A stretch of 64,000 bases of DNA from Pseudomonas flavescens. GTDB taxonomy: Bacteria > Pseudomonadota > Gammaproteobacteria > Pseudomonadales > Pseudomonadaceae. Numbering within the stretch: the stretch's first letter is position 1; the number at the start of each line of letters is the position of its first letter. The stretch is from NCBI RefSeq assembly GCF_013408425.1, contig NZ_JACBYV010000001.1, forward strand, positions 5,580,001 through 5,644,000, given 5' to 3'. A program made the translations under genes and the position numbers. Positions 44,035 through 52,055 of the stretch are shown piece after piece. The notes beneath the pieces were generated by a model. It was not told the origin of the DNA and made no database searches. It worked only from the letters and a program-made list of their open reading frames with translations.

Positions 44035-44729
44035 GTCGAATGCTGTTCACCTGATGCACTCGCAAGGGGCGCGAAGCGTCCCCGCAGGCGTTACCACGCG
44101 GCGCGTGGGAACGATCTGATATTGCAGTACGGCCGCCCTTCGCCCCGGGTCGGGGCTCCTACGCGCTTATGGCTCAGCCGCCGTTTTGCTGGCTCTCCGG
44201 CACAGATTCCTAATCTTTCGGTCAGCATTCCCCCGGTGCCGCCCATCCGCCCGTTGCATACGTGGAGTATTCCCAAATAGAAATTTTCCGTTACCATCCG
44301 GCGCGTTGAATTTAACGAACGGGTTTCATTTGCTTGTTCGCTCGTGCCGGAATGCCCGTCTGCGGCTTGTTTTAAAGGGTTTCAGGGTGCCTTTCGGAGC
44401 CGTGATCGACGGCGAAAGCATTGGCCAGGCGCCGGTGGTTTGCACCGGTATGTAGAGTAAAACGAACATTCAGCTCGGTGTGCCGGCGCTTTTTCAGGCA
44501 GCACCGCTGCGGTAGATGGCTCGGCGGTCACGGTGGTGACGGGGCCTTTCTCTGATTGAACCGGATGGATTTCGGCAAGGAACTGTTGCCCGAGACCGGT
44601 TCGCCGGATCCGGAAACGCTCACATGGACAGCGATCACACAGTGAAGCCTGCTGGCGCGCCGCATGGCCGTCGTGCACAGCGGCCCGGCTTCACTGTTTC
44701 CAGCAAAATCAACAAGAGGTAGTCCTTCT
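44035..44729. other. 695-base gene-free leader upstream of the GABA-type permease
   Basis: The first 170 bases contain short hairpins of REP type. The rest is an unusually long leader with several foldable segments, for instance the stem CCGGTG/CACCGG at 44432-44448. No open reading frame here has family similarity. A regulatory RNA element is possible but no known riboswitch class was recognised. Confidence 0.5.
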
Positions 44730-46142
44730 ATGGATGCGGTATCAGCCGACAAGGCAAAGCAGGAGCACGAGAGCAAGCTCAGTGCATCATTGAAGCCCCG
44801 GCACCTCACCATGATGTCGATCGCCGGTGTCATCGGCGGCGCATTGTTCGTCGGCTCCGGCAGCGTGATTCACAGCGCTGGCCCAGCTGCCGTACTGGCC
44901 TATCTGGCCGGTGGCATTCTGGTGGTGCTGATCATGCGCATGCTCGGTGAAATGGCGACCTCCTCGCCGGACACCGGCTCATTTTCCACCTACGCCGAGC
45001 GCGCCATCGGCCGCTGGGCCGGCTTCACCATCGGCTGGCTGTACTGGTGGTTCTGGGTGATCCTCATGGCCTGGGAGGCCTACGTGGCGGGCACCATCCT
45101 GCATGGCTGGTTCCCCGAAGTCAGCGTCAACGTCTTCGTGCTGGCCACCACGCTGCTGCTGATCAGCATCAACTTCTTCAACGTCAAGCACTACGGGGAG
45201 TTCGAGTTCTGGTTCGCGCTGATCAAGGTGGTGGCGATCATCTGCTTCCTGGTCGTGTGCAGCATGGCCGTGCTCAGCCTGTGGCCGACCGGGGAGGTGC
45301 GTGGTTTCAGCAACCTGACGGCCCAGGGCTTCATGCCCAACGGTATCGAAGCCGTGGTGGTAGCCATCCTCGGGGTGATGTTCGCCTTCCTCGGTGCGGA
45401 AATCGTCACCATCGCCGCTTCGGAGGCCAAGGACCCGTCGACGCAGATCGTCAAGGCGACCAACTCGGTGGTCTGGCGCGTGTGCCTGTTCTACATCGGC
45501 TCGATCTTCCTGATCGTCTGCCTGGTGCCGTGGAACGACCCGCTGATGGCGCAATCGGGCTACGGCTCCTATCGCCGCACCCTGGAGCTGTTGGGCATCC
45601 CGTATGCCGAGCTGGTGATGAATTTCGTGGTGCTGACCTCGGTGAGCAGCTGCATGATCTCGGCGCACTACACCGCTTCGCGCATGCTGTTCTCGCTGTC
45701 CACCCGGGGTGATGCACCGCGGTTCCTGAAGATCACCCGTTCGGGGACCGGCGTACCGGTATTCGCGATCATCGCTTCCTGCTCGGTGGCCATCTTCGTG
45801 GCGCTGATCAACTTCAGCGAAACCCTGCGCCCTAAGGACGTGCTCGACACCCTGATGAACACCACCGGCATGATCGCCCTGCTGGTCTACCTGGTGATCG
45901 CCTTCTCGCAGCTCAAGATGCGCCGCAAGCTGGAAGCCGAAGGCAAGGACATCCGCCTGAAAATGTGGCTGTTCCCCTGGCTGACCTACCTGGTGATCGT
46001 GTTCATCGTCGGCTGCCTGGTGACCATGGCCTTCGTCGAGGAGTATCAGGTACTGGTCATCTCCACCGGCGCGGCTGCAGCCGTGGTCGTGGCGCTGGGC
46101 GTCATGGTCCACCTGCGCGCGGCGAAGAAACTGGCACGCTGA
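44730..46142 (+). CDS. GABA-type amino acid permease (APC/AAT family)
   Basis: Twelve-helix inner-membrane secondary transporter of 470 residues. N-terminal soluble 30 residues, then TMMSIAGVIGGALFVGSGSV and EMATSSPDTGSFSTYAERAIG, the substrate-binding motifs of the AAT family, closest in look to GabP (4-aminobutyrate permease); GATEIVTIAASEAKDP-like GAEIVTIAASEAKDPS in helix 6 also fits. Start ATG 44730 is preceded by AAGAGGT. Single gene; the converging binding-protein gene lies beyond a terminator. Confidence 0.88.
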   Translation: MDAVSADKAKQEHESKLSASLKPRHLTMMSIAGVIGGALFVGSGSVIHSAGPAAVLAYLAGGILVVLIMRMLGEMATSSPDTGSFSTYAERAIGRWAGFTIGWLYWWFWVILMAWEAYVAGTILHGWFPEVSVNVFVLATTLLLISINFFNVKHYGEFEFWFALIKVVAIICFLVVCSMAVLSLWPTGEVRGFSNLTAQGFMPNGIEAVVVAILGVMFAFLGAEIVTIAASEAKDPSTQIVKATNSVVWRVCLFYIGSIFLIVCLVPWNDPLMAQSGYGSYRRTLELLGIPYAELVMNFVVLTSVSSCMISAHYTASRMLFSLSTRGDAPRFLKITRSGTGVPVFAIIASCSVAIFVALINFSETLRPKDVLDTLMNTTGMIALLVYLVIAFSQLKMRRKLEAEGKDIRLKMWLFPWLTYLVIVFIVGCLVTMAFVEEYQVLVISTGAAAAVVVALGVMVHLRAAKKLAR

Positions 46143-46159
46143 CCACGTCGGCATGAGCG

Positions 46160-46193
46160 AAAAGGGGCGCACTCGTGAGAGGGCGCCCCTTTT
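46160..46193. terminator. Bidirectional intrinsic terminator
   Basis: AAAAGGGGCGC with GCGCCCCTTTT, about 11-bp stem and 12-base loop, A and T runs at the two sides. It separates the convergent permease and binding-protein genes. Confidence 0.88.
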
Positions 46194-46212
46194 CATTTCT
46201 GCTGCTGACCGA

Positions 46213-47265
46213 TCAACGCGCCGCCCAGCCATTGAAGCGCTCTTCGAGTTCTTCGCCGTGGTCGATCCAGAACTCGGCGTTCACCAGTTGGGCGCCGGCC
46301 ATGTTGGCTTCGGCGGTTGGCAACTGCGCCTGCACATCGGCGGGCAGTTGCGGCAGGGTCTGCTTGTGTACCGGGCCGTATGGAATCTGGCTGGAGAACA
46401 CCTTTTGCGTGTCCGCCTGGCTGGCGAACTTGATGAAACGCTCGGCCAGTGCCTTGTTCGGGCTGCCTTTGACGATGGCCCAGTGCTCCGGGTCGTACAG
46501 GCTGCCGTTCCAGGAAATCTTCAGGTTGGCGCCTTCCTTTTGAGCCACGCCGATGCGGCCGTTGTAGGCGGCGGACATGGCCACATCACCGGCCAGCAGC
46601 CATTGCGGAGGCTGGGCGCCGGCTTCCCACCACTGGATGGAGGATTTGATGGTGTCCAGTTTCTTGAAGGCGCGGTCGACGCCTTCGGGCGTGCCCAGCA
46701 CCTTGTAGAGCTCGTCGCGGCTTACGCCATCGGCCAGCAAGGCCGCTTCCAGGGTGTACTTGGCGCTTTTGCGCAGGCCACGCTTGCCAGGAAATTTCTG
46801 CAGATCCCAGAAGTCGGCCCAGGATGCCGGCGCGGTTTTCAGCTTGTCGCCGTTGTAGGCCATCACCATCGACCACACATAGGTGGCCACGCCGCACTCA
46901 CTGACGGTGCCCGGAATGTACTGGCTGGTGTCGCCAAGAATGGCCGGATCCAGGCGCTCGAACAGGCCCTCTTCGCAGCCACGTTGCAGCTCCGGGCTTT
47001 CCAGTTCGACCACGTCCCAGGTCACCTGACCGACGTCGACCATGGCTTTGACCTTGGACAGTTCGCCGTTGTATTCGCCAGCGATTACCTGGCCGGCACC
47101 GCTCTGCTCGAAGGGTTTGAAGTAGGCAGCGGTCTGCGCGACCTTGGTGGCGCCACCGAAGGAAATCACCGTCAGGCTGGATTCGGCCAGGGCCGAGGTG
47201 CTGGCTCCGGCCAGAATGGACAGGCCGATGGCGGCCCGGATGCATGGACGCAAGTGCTTGAACAT
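46213..47265 (-). CDS. Polyamine-type ABC transporter substrate-binding protein (orphan)
   Basis: Periplasmic binding protein of the PotD/PotF-like family (type II), 350 residues with signal peptide (MFKHLRPCIRAAIGLSILAG, cleaved after ALAE). Typical motifs: LTVISFGGATKVAQTAAYFKP, VDVGQVTWDVVELESPEL, ASWADFWDLQKFPGKRGLR and WWEAGAQPPQWLLAGDVAM. No permease or ATPase genes are adjacent. Start 47265 is preceded by GGGAG. It is divergent from a LysR gene, its likely regulator. Ligand unknown; a polyamine or related amine is probable. Confidence 0.88.
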   Translation of the reverse strand: MFKHLRPCIRAAIGLSILAGASTSALAESSLTVISFGGATKVAQTAAYFKPFEQSGAGQVIAGEYNGELSKVKAMVDVGQVTWDVVELESPELQRGCEEGLFERLDPAILGDTSQYIPGTVSECGVATYVWSMVMAYNGDKLKTAPASWADFWDLQKFPGKRGLRKSAKYTLEAALLADGVSRDELYKVLGTPEGVDRAFKKLDTIKSSIQWWEAGAQPPQWLLAGDVAMSAAYNGRIGVAQKEGANLKISWNGSLYDPEHWAIVKGSPNKALAERFIKFASQADTQKVFSSQIPYGPVHKQTLPQLPADVQAQLPTAEANMAGAQLVNAEFWIDHGEELEERFNGWAAR

Positions 47266-47583
47266 GGAAACTCCCTCGCTGTTTTTTACGTTGTAGGTCT
47301 GAGGCAGTAATGGCCGAATCGGCGAACCTGCGCGTCGTACCACGCGTCAGGGAATCTCTGTTGTTATGGGCGTCCGCTCCGTGGGGAGCGTGAACGGCAA
47401 TCCGTTCGGGCCGTCGTGGCGACCCGTGGGGTGTTCGAGTGAGGGACATGGTGCGTCAGTCCGGCGAGGAGGAAAATTATTAAAAATATGCTCGAGACAT
47501 ACGAAAAAACTTTGCAAGCCTTCGCCCCGTAGCGGCGCATTACTGGGGTAAGGTGCAGGGAGTAATGGCGGTGAGATCGACAC
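47266..47583. other. Divergent promoter region between binding-protein and LysR genes
   Basis: 318 bases with no gene. AT-rich stretch at about 47476-47492 (AATTATTAAAAATATG) is a plausible LysR or promoter region. A LysR box (T-N11-A) inside it cannot be decided by eye. Confidence 0.45.
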
Positions 47584-48507
47584 GTGGCTTCCTACACCCT
47601 CAGGCAACTCAAGTACTTCGTCACCACGGTGGAAGCAGGCAGCGTGGCCGAGGCCTCGCGGCAGCTGTACATCGCCCAGCCATCCATCTCCACGGCGATC
47701 AAGGGCCTCGAAGAAAGCTTCGGTGTGCAACTGTTCATCCGCCATCACGCCCAGGGTGTATCGCTCACGCCCAGCGGCGCGCGCTTCTACGAGAAGGCCC
47801 AGCAACTGCTGCGCATGGCGCGGGAGTTCGAGCAGAACGCCCTGGCCGACAACGACATCGTCGCCGGGCAGATCGATATCGGCTGCTTCGAAACCGTGGC
47901 GCCGCTCTACTTGCCCCAACTGATTGCCGGCTTTCGCGAGCGCTATCCGGGGGTGGACATCCGTATCCGGGATGGCGAGCAGCAGGAGCTGGTGCAGGGC
48001 CTGACCGCCGGCTCCTTCGACCTGGCCTTTCTGTATGAGCACGACCTCGATGGCACCATCGCCACCGAGCCGTTGATGCCGCCGCAGAAGCCCTACGTGC
48101 TGTTGCCCGAGCACCACCGTTTCGCCGGCCAGGCCCAGGTATCGCTGCGCGATCTGTGCCTGGAACCGATGATCCTGCTCGACGTGCAGCCGAGCCGTAC
48201 CTATTTCGTCAGCCTGTTCCACGAGCTGGGGCTGACCCCCAATATCGTCTTCAGCTCACCGTCGATCGAAATGGTGCGCGGCATGGTGGGGCAGGGCTTC
48301 GGCTTCTCGCTGCTGGTCACCCGCCCGCATTCGGAATGCACCTATGACGGCAAGCGCGTGGTCACCGTGGACATCACCGAACCCGTCGCCACCTCAGGCC
48401 TGGTGGCAGCACGCCTGAAACGCGGCCAGCTCACCAAACCGGCGCAACTGTTCGTCGACTTCTGCCGGGAGCGGTTGAGCCAGCTTAGCGAGAGTGCCGG
48501 GCTGTAG
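47584..48507 (+). CDS. LysR-family transcriptional regulator
   Basis: 307-residue regulator: winged helix-turn-helix (LRQLKYFVTTVEAGSVAEAS and AQPSISTAIKGLEESFGVQLF) at residues 6-60, linker helix, then a periplasmic-binding-protein-like effector domain. Start GTG 47584 (cacGTGGCT). It is divergent from the orphan binding-protein gene, which suggests that it controls that gene; effector unknown. Its 3' end runs up to the tandem repeat array. Confidence 0.9.
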   Translation: MASYTLRQLKYFVTTVEAGSVAEASRQLYIAQPSISTAIKGLEESFGVQLFIRHHAQGVSLTPSGARFYEKAQQLLRMAREFEQNALADNDIVAGQIDIGCFETVAPLYLPQLIAGFRERYPGVDIRIRDGEQQELVQGLTAGSFDLAFLYEHDLDGTIATEPLMPPQKPYVLLPEHHRFAGQAQVSLRDLCLEPMILLDVQPSRTYFVSLFHELGLTPNIVFSSPSIEMVRGMVGQGFGFSLLVTRPHSECTYDGKRVVTVDITEPVATSGLVAARLKRGQLTKPAQLFVDFCRERLSQLSESAGL

Positions 48508-48539
48508 AGCCGGGTAAACGCGGATATTGGCCATCGCCA

Positions 48540-49745
48540 CTGTGGGAGCGGGCCAATCGTGGTTGATGCACGGTGGATGGGTGAGGCGTCGGCTACCCTG
48601 CGATTCGCTCGTAGGGTGGTGCTTCAGCCCACCGTTGCGGGGTTGGGTTCGCGCTGACTCGCCGGATTCTGGTGGGCTGAAGCCCACCCTACGCCACGAA
48701 GTCACTCTCTCCTCTGTGGGAGCGGGCCATGCCCGCGATTTCGCGCGCATGGCGCGCTCCCCCATAAAAGGACTAATCGTGGTTGGCGCCTGGTGGGCGG
48801 GTAAGGCGTCGGTTACCCGCGATTCGCTCGTAGGGTGGCGCTTTAGCCCACCGTTGCAGGATTGGGTTCGCGCGGACTCGCGGGATTCTGGTGGGCTGAA
48901 GCCCACCCTACGCCACGAAGTCACTCTCTCCTCTGTGGGAGCGGGCCATGCCCGCGATTTCGCGCGCATGGCGCGCTCCCACATAAAAGGGCCAATCGTG
49001 GTTGGTGCACGGTGGATGGGTGAGGCGTCGGTTACCCGCGATTCGCTCGTAGGGTGGTGCTTCAGCCCACCGTTGCGGCGTTGGGTTCGCGCGGACTTAC
49101 GGGGTTCTGGTGGGCTGAAGCCCACCCTACGCCACGAAGTCACTCTCTCCCCTGTGGGAGCGGGCCAATCGTGGTTAGTGCACGGTGGATGGGTGAGGCG
49201 TCGGCTACCCTGCGATTCGCTCGTAGGGTGGTGCTTTAGCCCACCGTTGCGGGATTGGGTTCGCGCGGACTCGCGGGGTTTTGGTGGGCTGAAGCCCACC
49301 CTACGCCACGAAGTTACTCTCTCCTCTGTGGGAGCGGGCCATGCCCGCGATTTCGCGCGCATGGCGCGCTCCCCCATAAAAGGACTAATCGTGGTTGGCG
49401 CCTGGTGGGCGGGTAAGGCGTCGGTTACCCGCGATTCGCTCGTAGGGTGGCGCTTTAGCCCACCGTTGCGGGGTTGGGTTCGCGCGGACTCGCCGGATTC
49501 TGGTGGGCTGAAGCCCACCCTACGCCACGAAGTCACTCTCTCCTCTGTGAGAGCGGGCCAATCGTGGTTGGTGCACGGTGGATGGGTGAGGCGTCGGTTA
49601 CCCGCGATTCGCTCGTAGGGTGGCGCTTTAGCCCACCGTTGCGGGGTTGGGTTCGCGCTGACTCGCGGGATTCTGGTGGGCTGAAGCCCACCCTACGCCA
49701 CTGTGAGAGCGGGCTAATCGGGACGGGTGAGGCGTCGTCCACCCT
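48540..49745. repeat. Tandem array of compound REP units (six hairpin copies)
   Basis: About 1.2 kb. Six copies of an approximately 82-base hairpin (GTAGGGTGGtGCTTCAGCCC ... GGTGGGCTGAAGCCCACCC) start at 48611, 48830, 49049, 49223, 49442 and 49615; periods are 219, 219, 174, 219 and 173 bases. Arms are 22 bp with one bulge. Between copies lies a second palindrome (GTGGGAGCGGGCCATGCCCG and its inverse); the 45-base difference between periods is the loss of its right half. Units 1 and 4 share private variants (GGCTACCCTGCG), as do the second and fifth, so a 612-base block was duplicated. No spacers of CRISPR type. Confidence 0.92.
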
Positions 49746-49785
49746 ACGCTACGCTCTCTTCTATGCCCCATCGAACAACCGGGAA

Positions 49786-50949
49786 TCACAGCGGCTCGCG
49801 CAGGTAATCCGCCAGTCTCGAGAGCATCGCATCACACCCCTGGAGCTGTTCCACGCTGACGAACTCGTCGGGCTTGTGGCCCTGGTCCATGCTGCCGGGG
49901 CCGCAGACCACGGTGGGGATGCCGGCGCCGTCGAACAGGCCGCCTTCGGTGCCGAAGGCCACGGTGCCGAAATCACTCGACCCGCAGATCCTCGTCAGCA
50001 GACGCGCGGCCTCGCTGTCGGGCGGTGTGGCAAGGCCGGGGTAGGCGCTCAGCGCTTGCAGGCGGATATCGCTGGCGGCGCTCACCGCCTGCATCTTCGG
50101 CAGCAGTTGCTGGGCGGCGTAATTCTGCAATTCATCCGCCACGCTCTGCGCGTCGAAGCCCGGCAACGCGCGCACCTCGAAATCGAACTCGCATTCCGCT
50201 GGCACGATGTTCAGCGCGCGGCCGCCCTTGATCAGGCCGGTCTGCACGGTGGAGAAGGGCGGGTCGAAGCGCGCGTCGTGGTGCTCGGGCTGGGCCAGGC
50301 GCTCACCGATATCTCCCAGGTGGCCGATCAGCCGCGCCGCGTACTCGATGGCATTCACGCCGTAGGGCGCGTACGCCGAATGGCAGGCGGCGCCATGCAC
50401 TTCACAGCGCATCGCCAGCTTGCCCTTGTGGCCGAGCACGGGCTTGAGTTCGGTGGGTTCGCCGATCAGGCACAGGGTCGGTTTGTGCGGGCGTTTTTGC
50501 AGTTCGGCGAGCATGGAACGCACGCCGAGGCAGCCGACTTCCTCGTCGTAGGAAAACGCCAGGTGCACCGGCACTTGCAGCGGGCGTTGCAGAAACCCTG
50601 GCACCGCTGCGAGTACGCAGGCGATAAAGCCTTTCATGTCCGCCGCACCACGGCCGTACAAGCGCCCGTCCCGCTCGGTCAACTGGAACGGGTCGAGGGT
50701 CCAGGCCTGGCCATCCACCGGCACCACATCGGTGTGGCCGGACAGCACCACGCCGCCACGATCCGGCGGGCCGATGGTGGCGAACAGGTTGGCCTTGGTG
50801 CCTTCGGCATTGTGGAACAGCTCGCTGTCGACGCCGAACCCTGCCAGGTAATCGCGGATGAATGCGATCAACTGCAGGTTGGAATCACGGCTGACCGTGG
50901 CGAAGCCGATCAGCCGCTCGAGCAGGGCGCGGCTGCTGGGCTCATTCAT
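49786..50949 (-). CDS. M20 family deacylase, ArgE-like (acetylornithine deacetylase)
   Basis: Zinc-dependent deacylase of the M20 family, about 387 residues, closest in look to ArgE. Metal and catalytic motifs: LSGHTDVVPVDG (His, Asp), GRGAADMKGFIAC (Asp), AFSYDEEVGCLG (Glu-Glu) and the GTEGGLFDGAGIPTVVCGPG of the C-terminus. Pseudomonas argE or N-acyl amino-acid deacylases share this form, so the name is not secure. Start is either ATG 50949 or GTG 50952 (GTGATGAAT); both fit the GGAG upstream. Overlaps the DUF1028 stop, so it is last of a coupled operon. Confidence 0.85.
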   Translation of the reverse strand: MNEPSSRALLERLIGFATVSRDSNLQLIAFIRDYLAGFGVDSELFHNAEGTKANLFATIGPPDRGGVVLSGHTDVVPVDGQAWTLDPFQLTERDGRLYGRGAADMKGFIACVLAAVPGFLQRPLQVPVHLAFSYDEEVGCLGVRSMLAELQKRPHKPTLCLIGEPTELKPVLGHKGKLAMRCEVHGAACHSAYAPYGVNAIEYAARLIGHLGDIGERLAQPEHHDARFDPPFSTVQTGLIKGGRALNIVPAECEFDFEVRALPGFDAQSVADELQNYAAQQLLPKMQAVSAASDIRLQALSAYPGLATPPDSEAARLLTRICGSSDFGTVAFGTEGGLFDGAGIPTVVCGPGSMDQGHKPDEFVSVEQLQGCDAMLSRLADYLREPL

Positions 50950-51619
50950 CACCCGGTACTCCGTAGCTTGGCGCGGCCGTCGGGTCGAGGGCGCGGGTCA
51001 GGTAATCCTGCATCTGCGGCCGGTAAGCCTGCCACAAGCCATCCAGCTGACCGATGGGGTCATCGTCGGCCCAGTCGACCCGCAGGTCGATGATCGGCCA
51101 GACCAGATCGCCCACCACCTTGAGCGCGGCCGAGTGCACCGGGCCGGCTTCGCCGCCAGCGGCCATCGCCCCATGCATGGCCGCGAGCAGGCGGTCAGCC
51201 AGTTGCCCGCTGGCATTCTCGAATGCCTCGACCATGGCCTGGATCACCGCTTCGCCCGACAGCAGATTACCCGCCGCCACGCACTGCTCACCGGCCACCG
51301 CGTTGTACAGCCCCAGCGCTTCCTTGCCGCTGAACAGCGCAGTGCGGCCATGGCTGTCGATCACCGTCACCTGGCGGTACTGGCTCCAGCCATTGGCGCT
51401 CAGCGCGCGCTGCAGGGCGTCGCTTGGTTCCAGCGTCTGTTGCTCCAGCAGGTCGAGAATCTGCGGGCCGAGGGCGGGCAGGGTGACGTTCTGGGTGGCC
51501 ACCGCCCCCACGCCGGCACGCAGCCAGGGGCAGCGCGCGCCCACGGCAATGCTCGACGAGCTGATGGCGATGCCCAGTTGCCCGGTTTCCGGGCAGCGCC
51601 CGACGATGGAAAAGGTCAT
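50942..51619 (-). CDS. DUF1028 family protein
   Basis: 225 residues, related to N-terminal-nucleophile-type hydrolases by fold; function unproven. Motifs TFSIVGRCPETGQLGIAISS, SSIAVGARCPWLRAGVGAVA and the Asp-rich DLRVDWADDDPIGQL are the family hallmarks. Threonine 2 after Met removal is a plausible nucleophile (MTFSI). It lies 10 bases after the RidA stop and overlaps the M20 gene. Confidence 0.88.
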   Translation of the reverse strand: MTFSIVGRCPETGQLGIAISSSSIAVGARCPWLRAGVGAVATQNVTLPALGPQILDLLEQQTLEPSDALQRALSANGWSQYRQVTVIDSHGRTALFSGKEALGLYNAVAGEQCVAAGNLLSGEAVIQAMVEAFENASGQLADRLLAAMHGAMAAGGEAGPVHSAALKVVGDLVWPIIDLRVDWADDDPIGQLDGLWQAYRPQMQDYLTRALDPTAAPSYGVPGDE

Positions 51620-51629
51620 GCCTGCCTCC

Positions 51630-52055
51630 TCATTTGGCTTGCCAGTCGTCCGGGATCACGGCGATCACGTCGATTTCCATCAGCCACTGCGGCTGACCGA
51701 GGGCCGACACCACCAGGCCGGTGGAGATGGGGAACACCCCCTTCAGCCATTTGCCGACTTCCTTGTACACCGGTTCGCGGTAGCGCGGGTCGATCAGGTA
51801 AGTGGTGGTCTTGACGATGTGCGAGAGGTCGCTGCCGGCTTCTTCGAGCAGTTGCTTGAGGTTCTTCATCGCCTGTTCGGTCTGCGCCTGCGGGTCGCCG
51901 AGGCCGACCAGGTTGCCGTCGAAGTCGGTGCCTACCTGGCCGCGCACGTACACCGTGTTGCCGGCGCGCACGGCCTGGCAGAGGTCATTGTCCAGGGACT
52001 GGTTGGGGTAGGTGTCCTTGGTGTTGAACATGCGGATACGGGTATGAGTGGGCAT
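51630..52055 (-). CDS. RidA-family enamine/imine deaminase
   Basis: RidA/YjgF-type protein of 141 residues, trimeric, hydrolysing reactive enamine or imine intermediates. Motifs GNTVYVRGQVGTDFDGNLVG, EQAMKNLKQLLEEAGSDLSHIVKTT and LMEIDVIAVIPDDW are present; the arginine of the active site is in the RxPVYKEVGKW region (YREPVYKEVGKWL). The start overlaps the monooxygenase stop by one base (TGATG). The position directly after a flavin monooxygenase suggests removal of imine products of that enzyme. Confidence 0.9.
   Translation of the reverse strand: MPTHTRIRMFNTKDTYPNQSLDNDLCQAVRAGNTVYVRGQVGTDFDGNLVGLGDPQAQTEQAMKNLKQLLEEAGSDLSHIVKTTTYLIDPRYREPVYKEVGKWLKGVFPISTGLVVSALGQPQWLMEIDVIAVIPDDWQAK

Noticed and set aside
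48394..49618. Long open frames on both strands (380 and 363 codons) in the repeat array
   Set aside because: They arise because the repeat periods 219 and 174 are multiples of three, so a stop-free unit repeats in frame. The translations are the repeat itself (MTSWRRVGFSPP...), on both strands, without family similarity.
48540..49745. CRISPR array
   Set aside because: Units are too long, there are no unique spacers, and the units are themselves palindromic. This is a REP-type array.
49474..51093. 539-codon frame opposite to the M20 and DUF1028 genes
   Set aside because: Starts in the repeat array and runs antisense to two clear genes.
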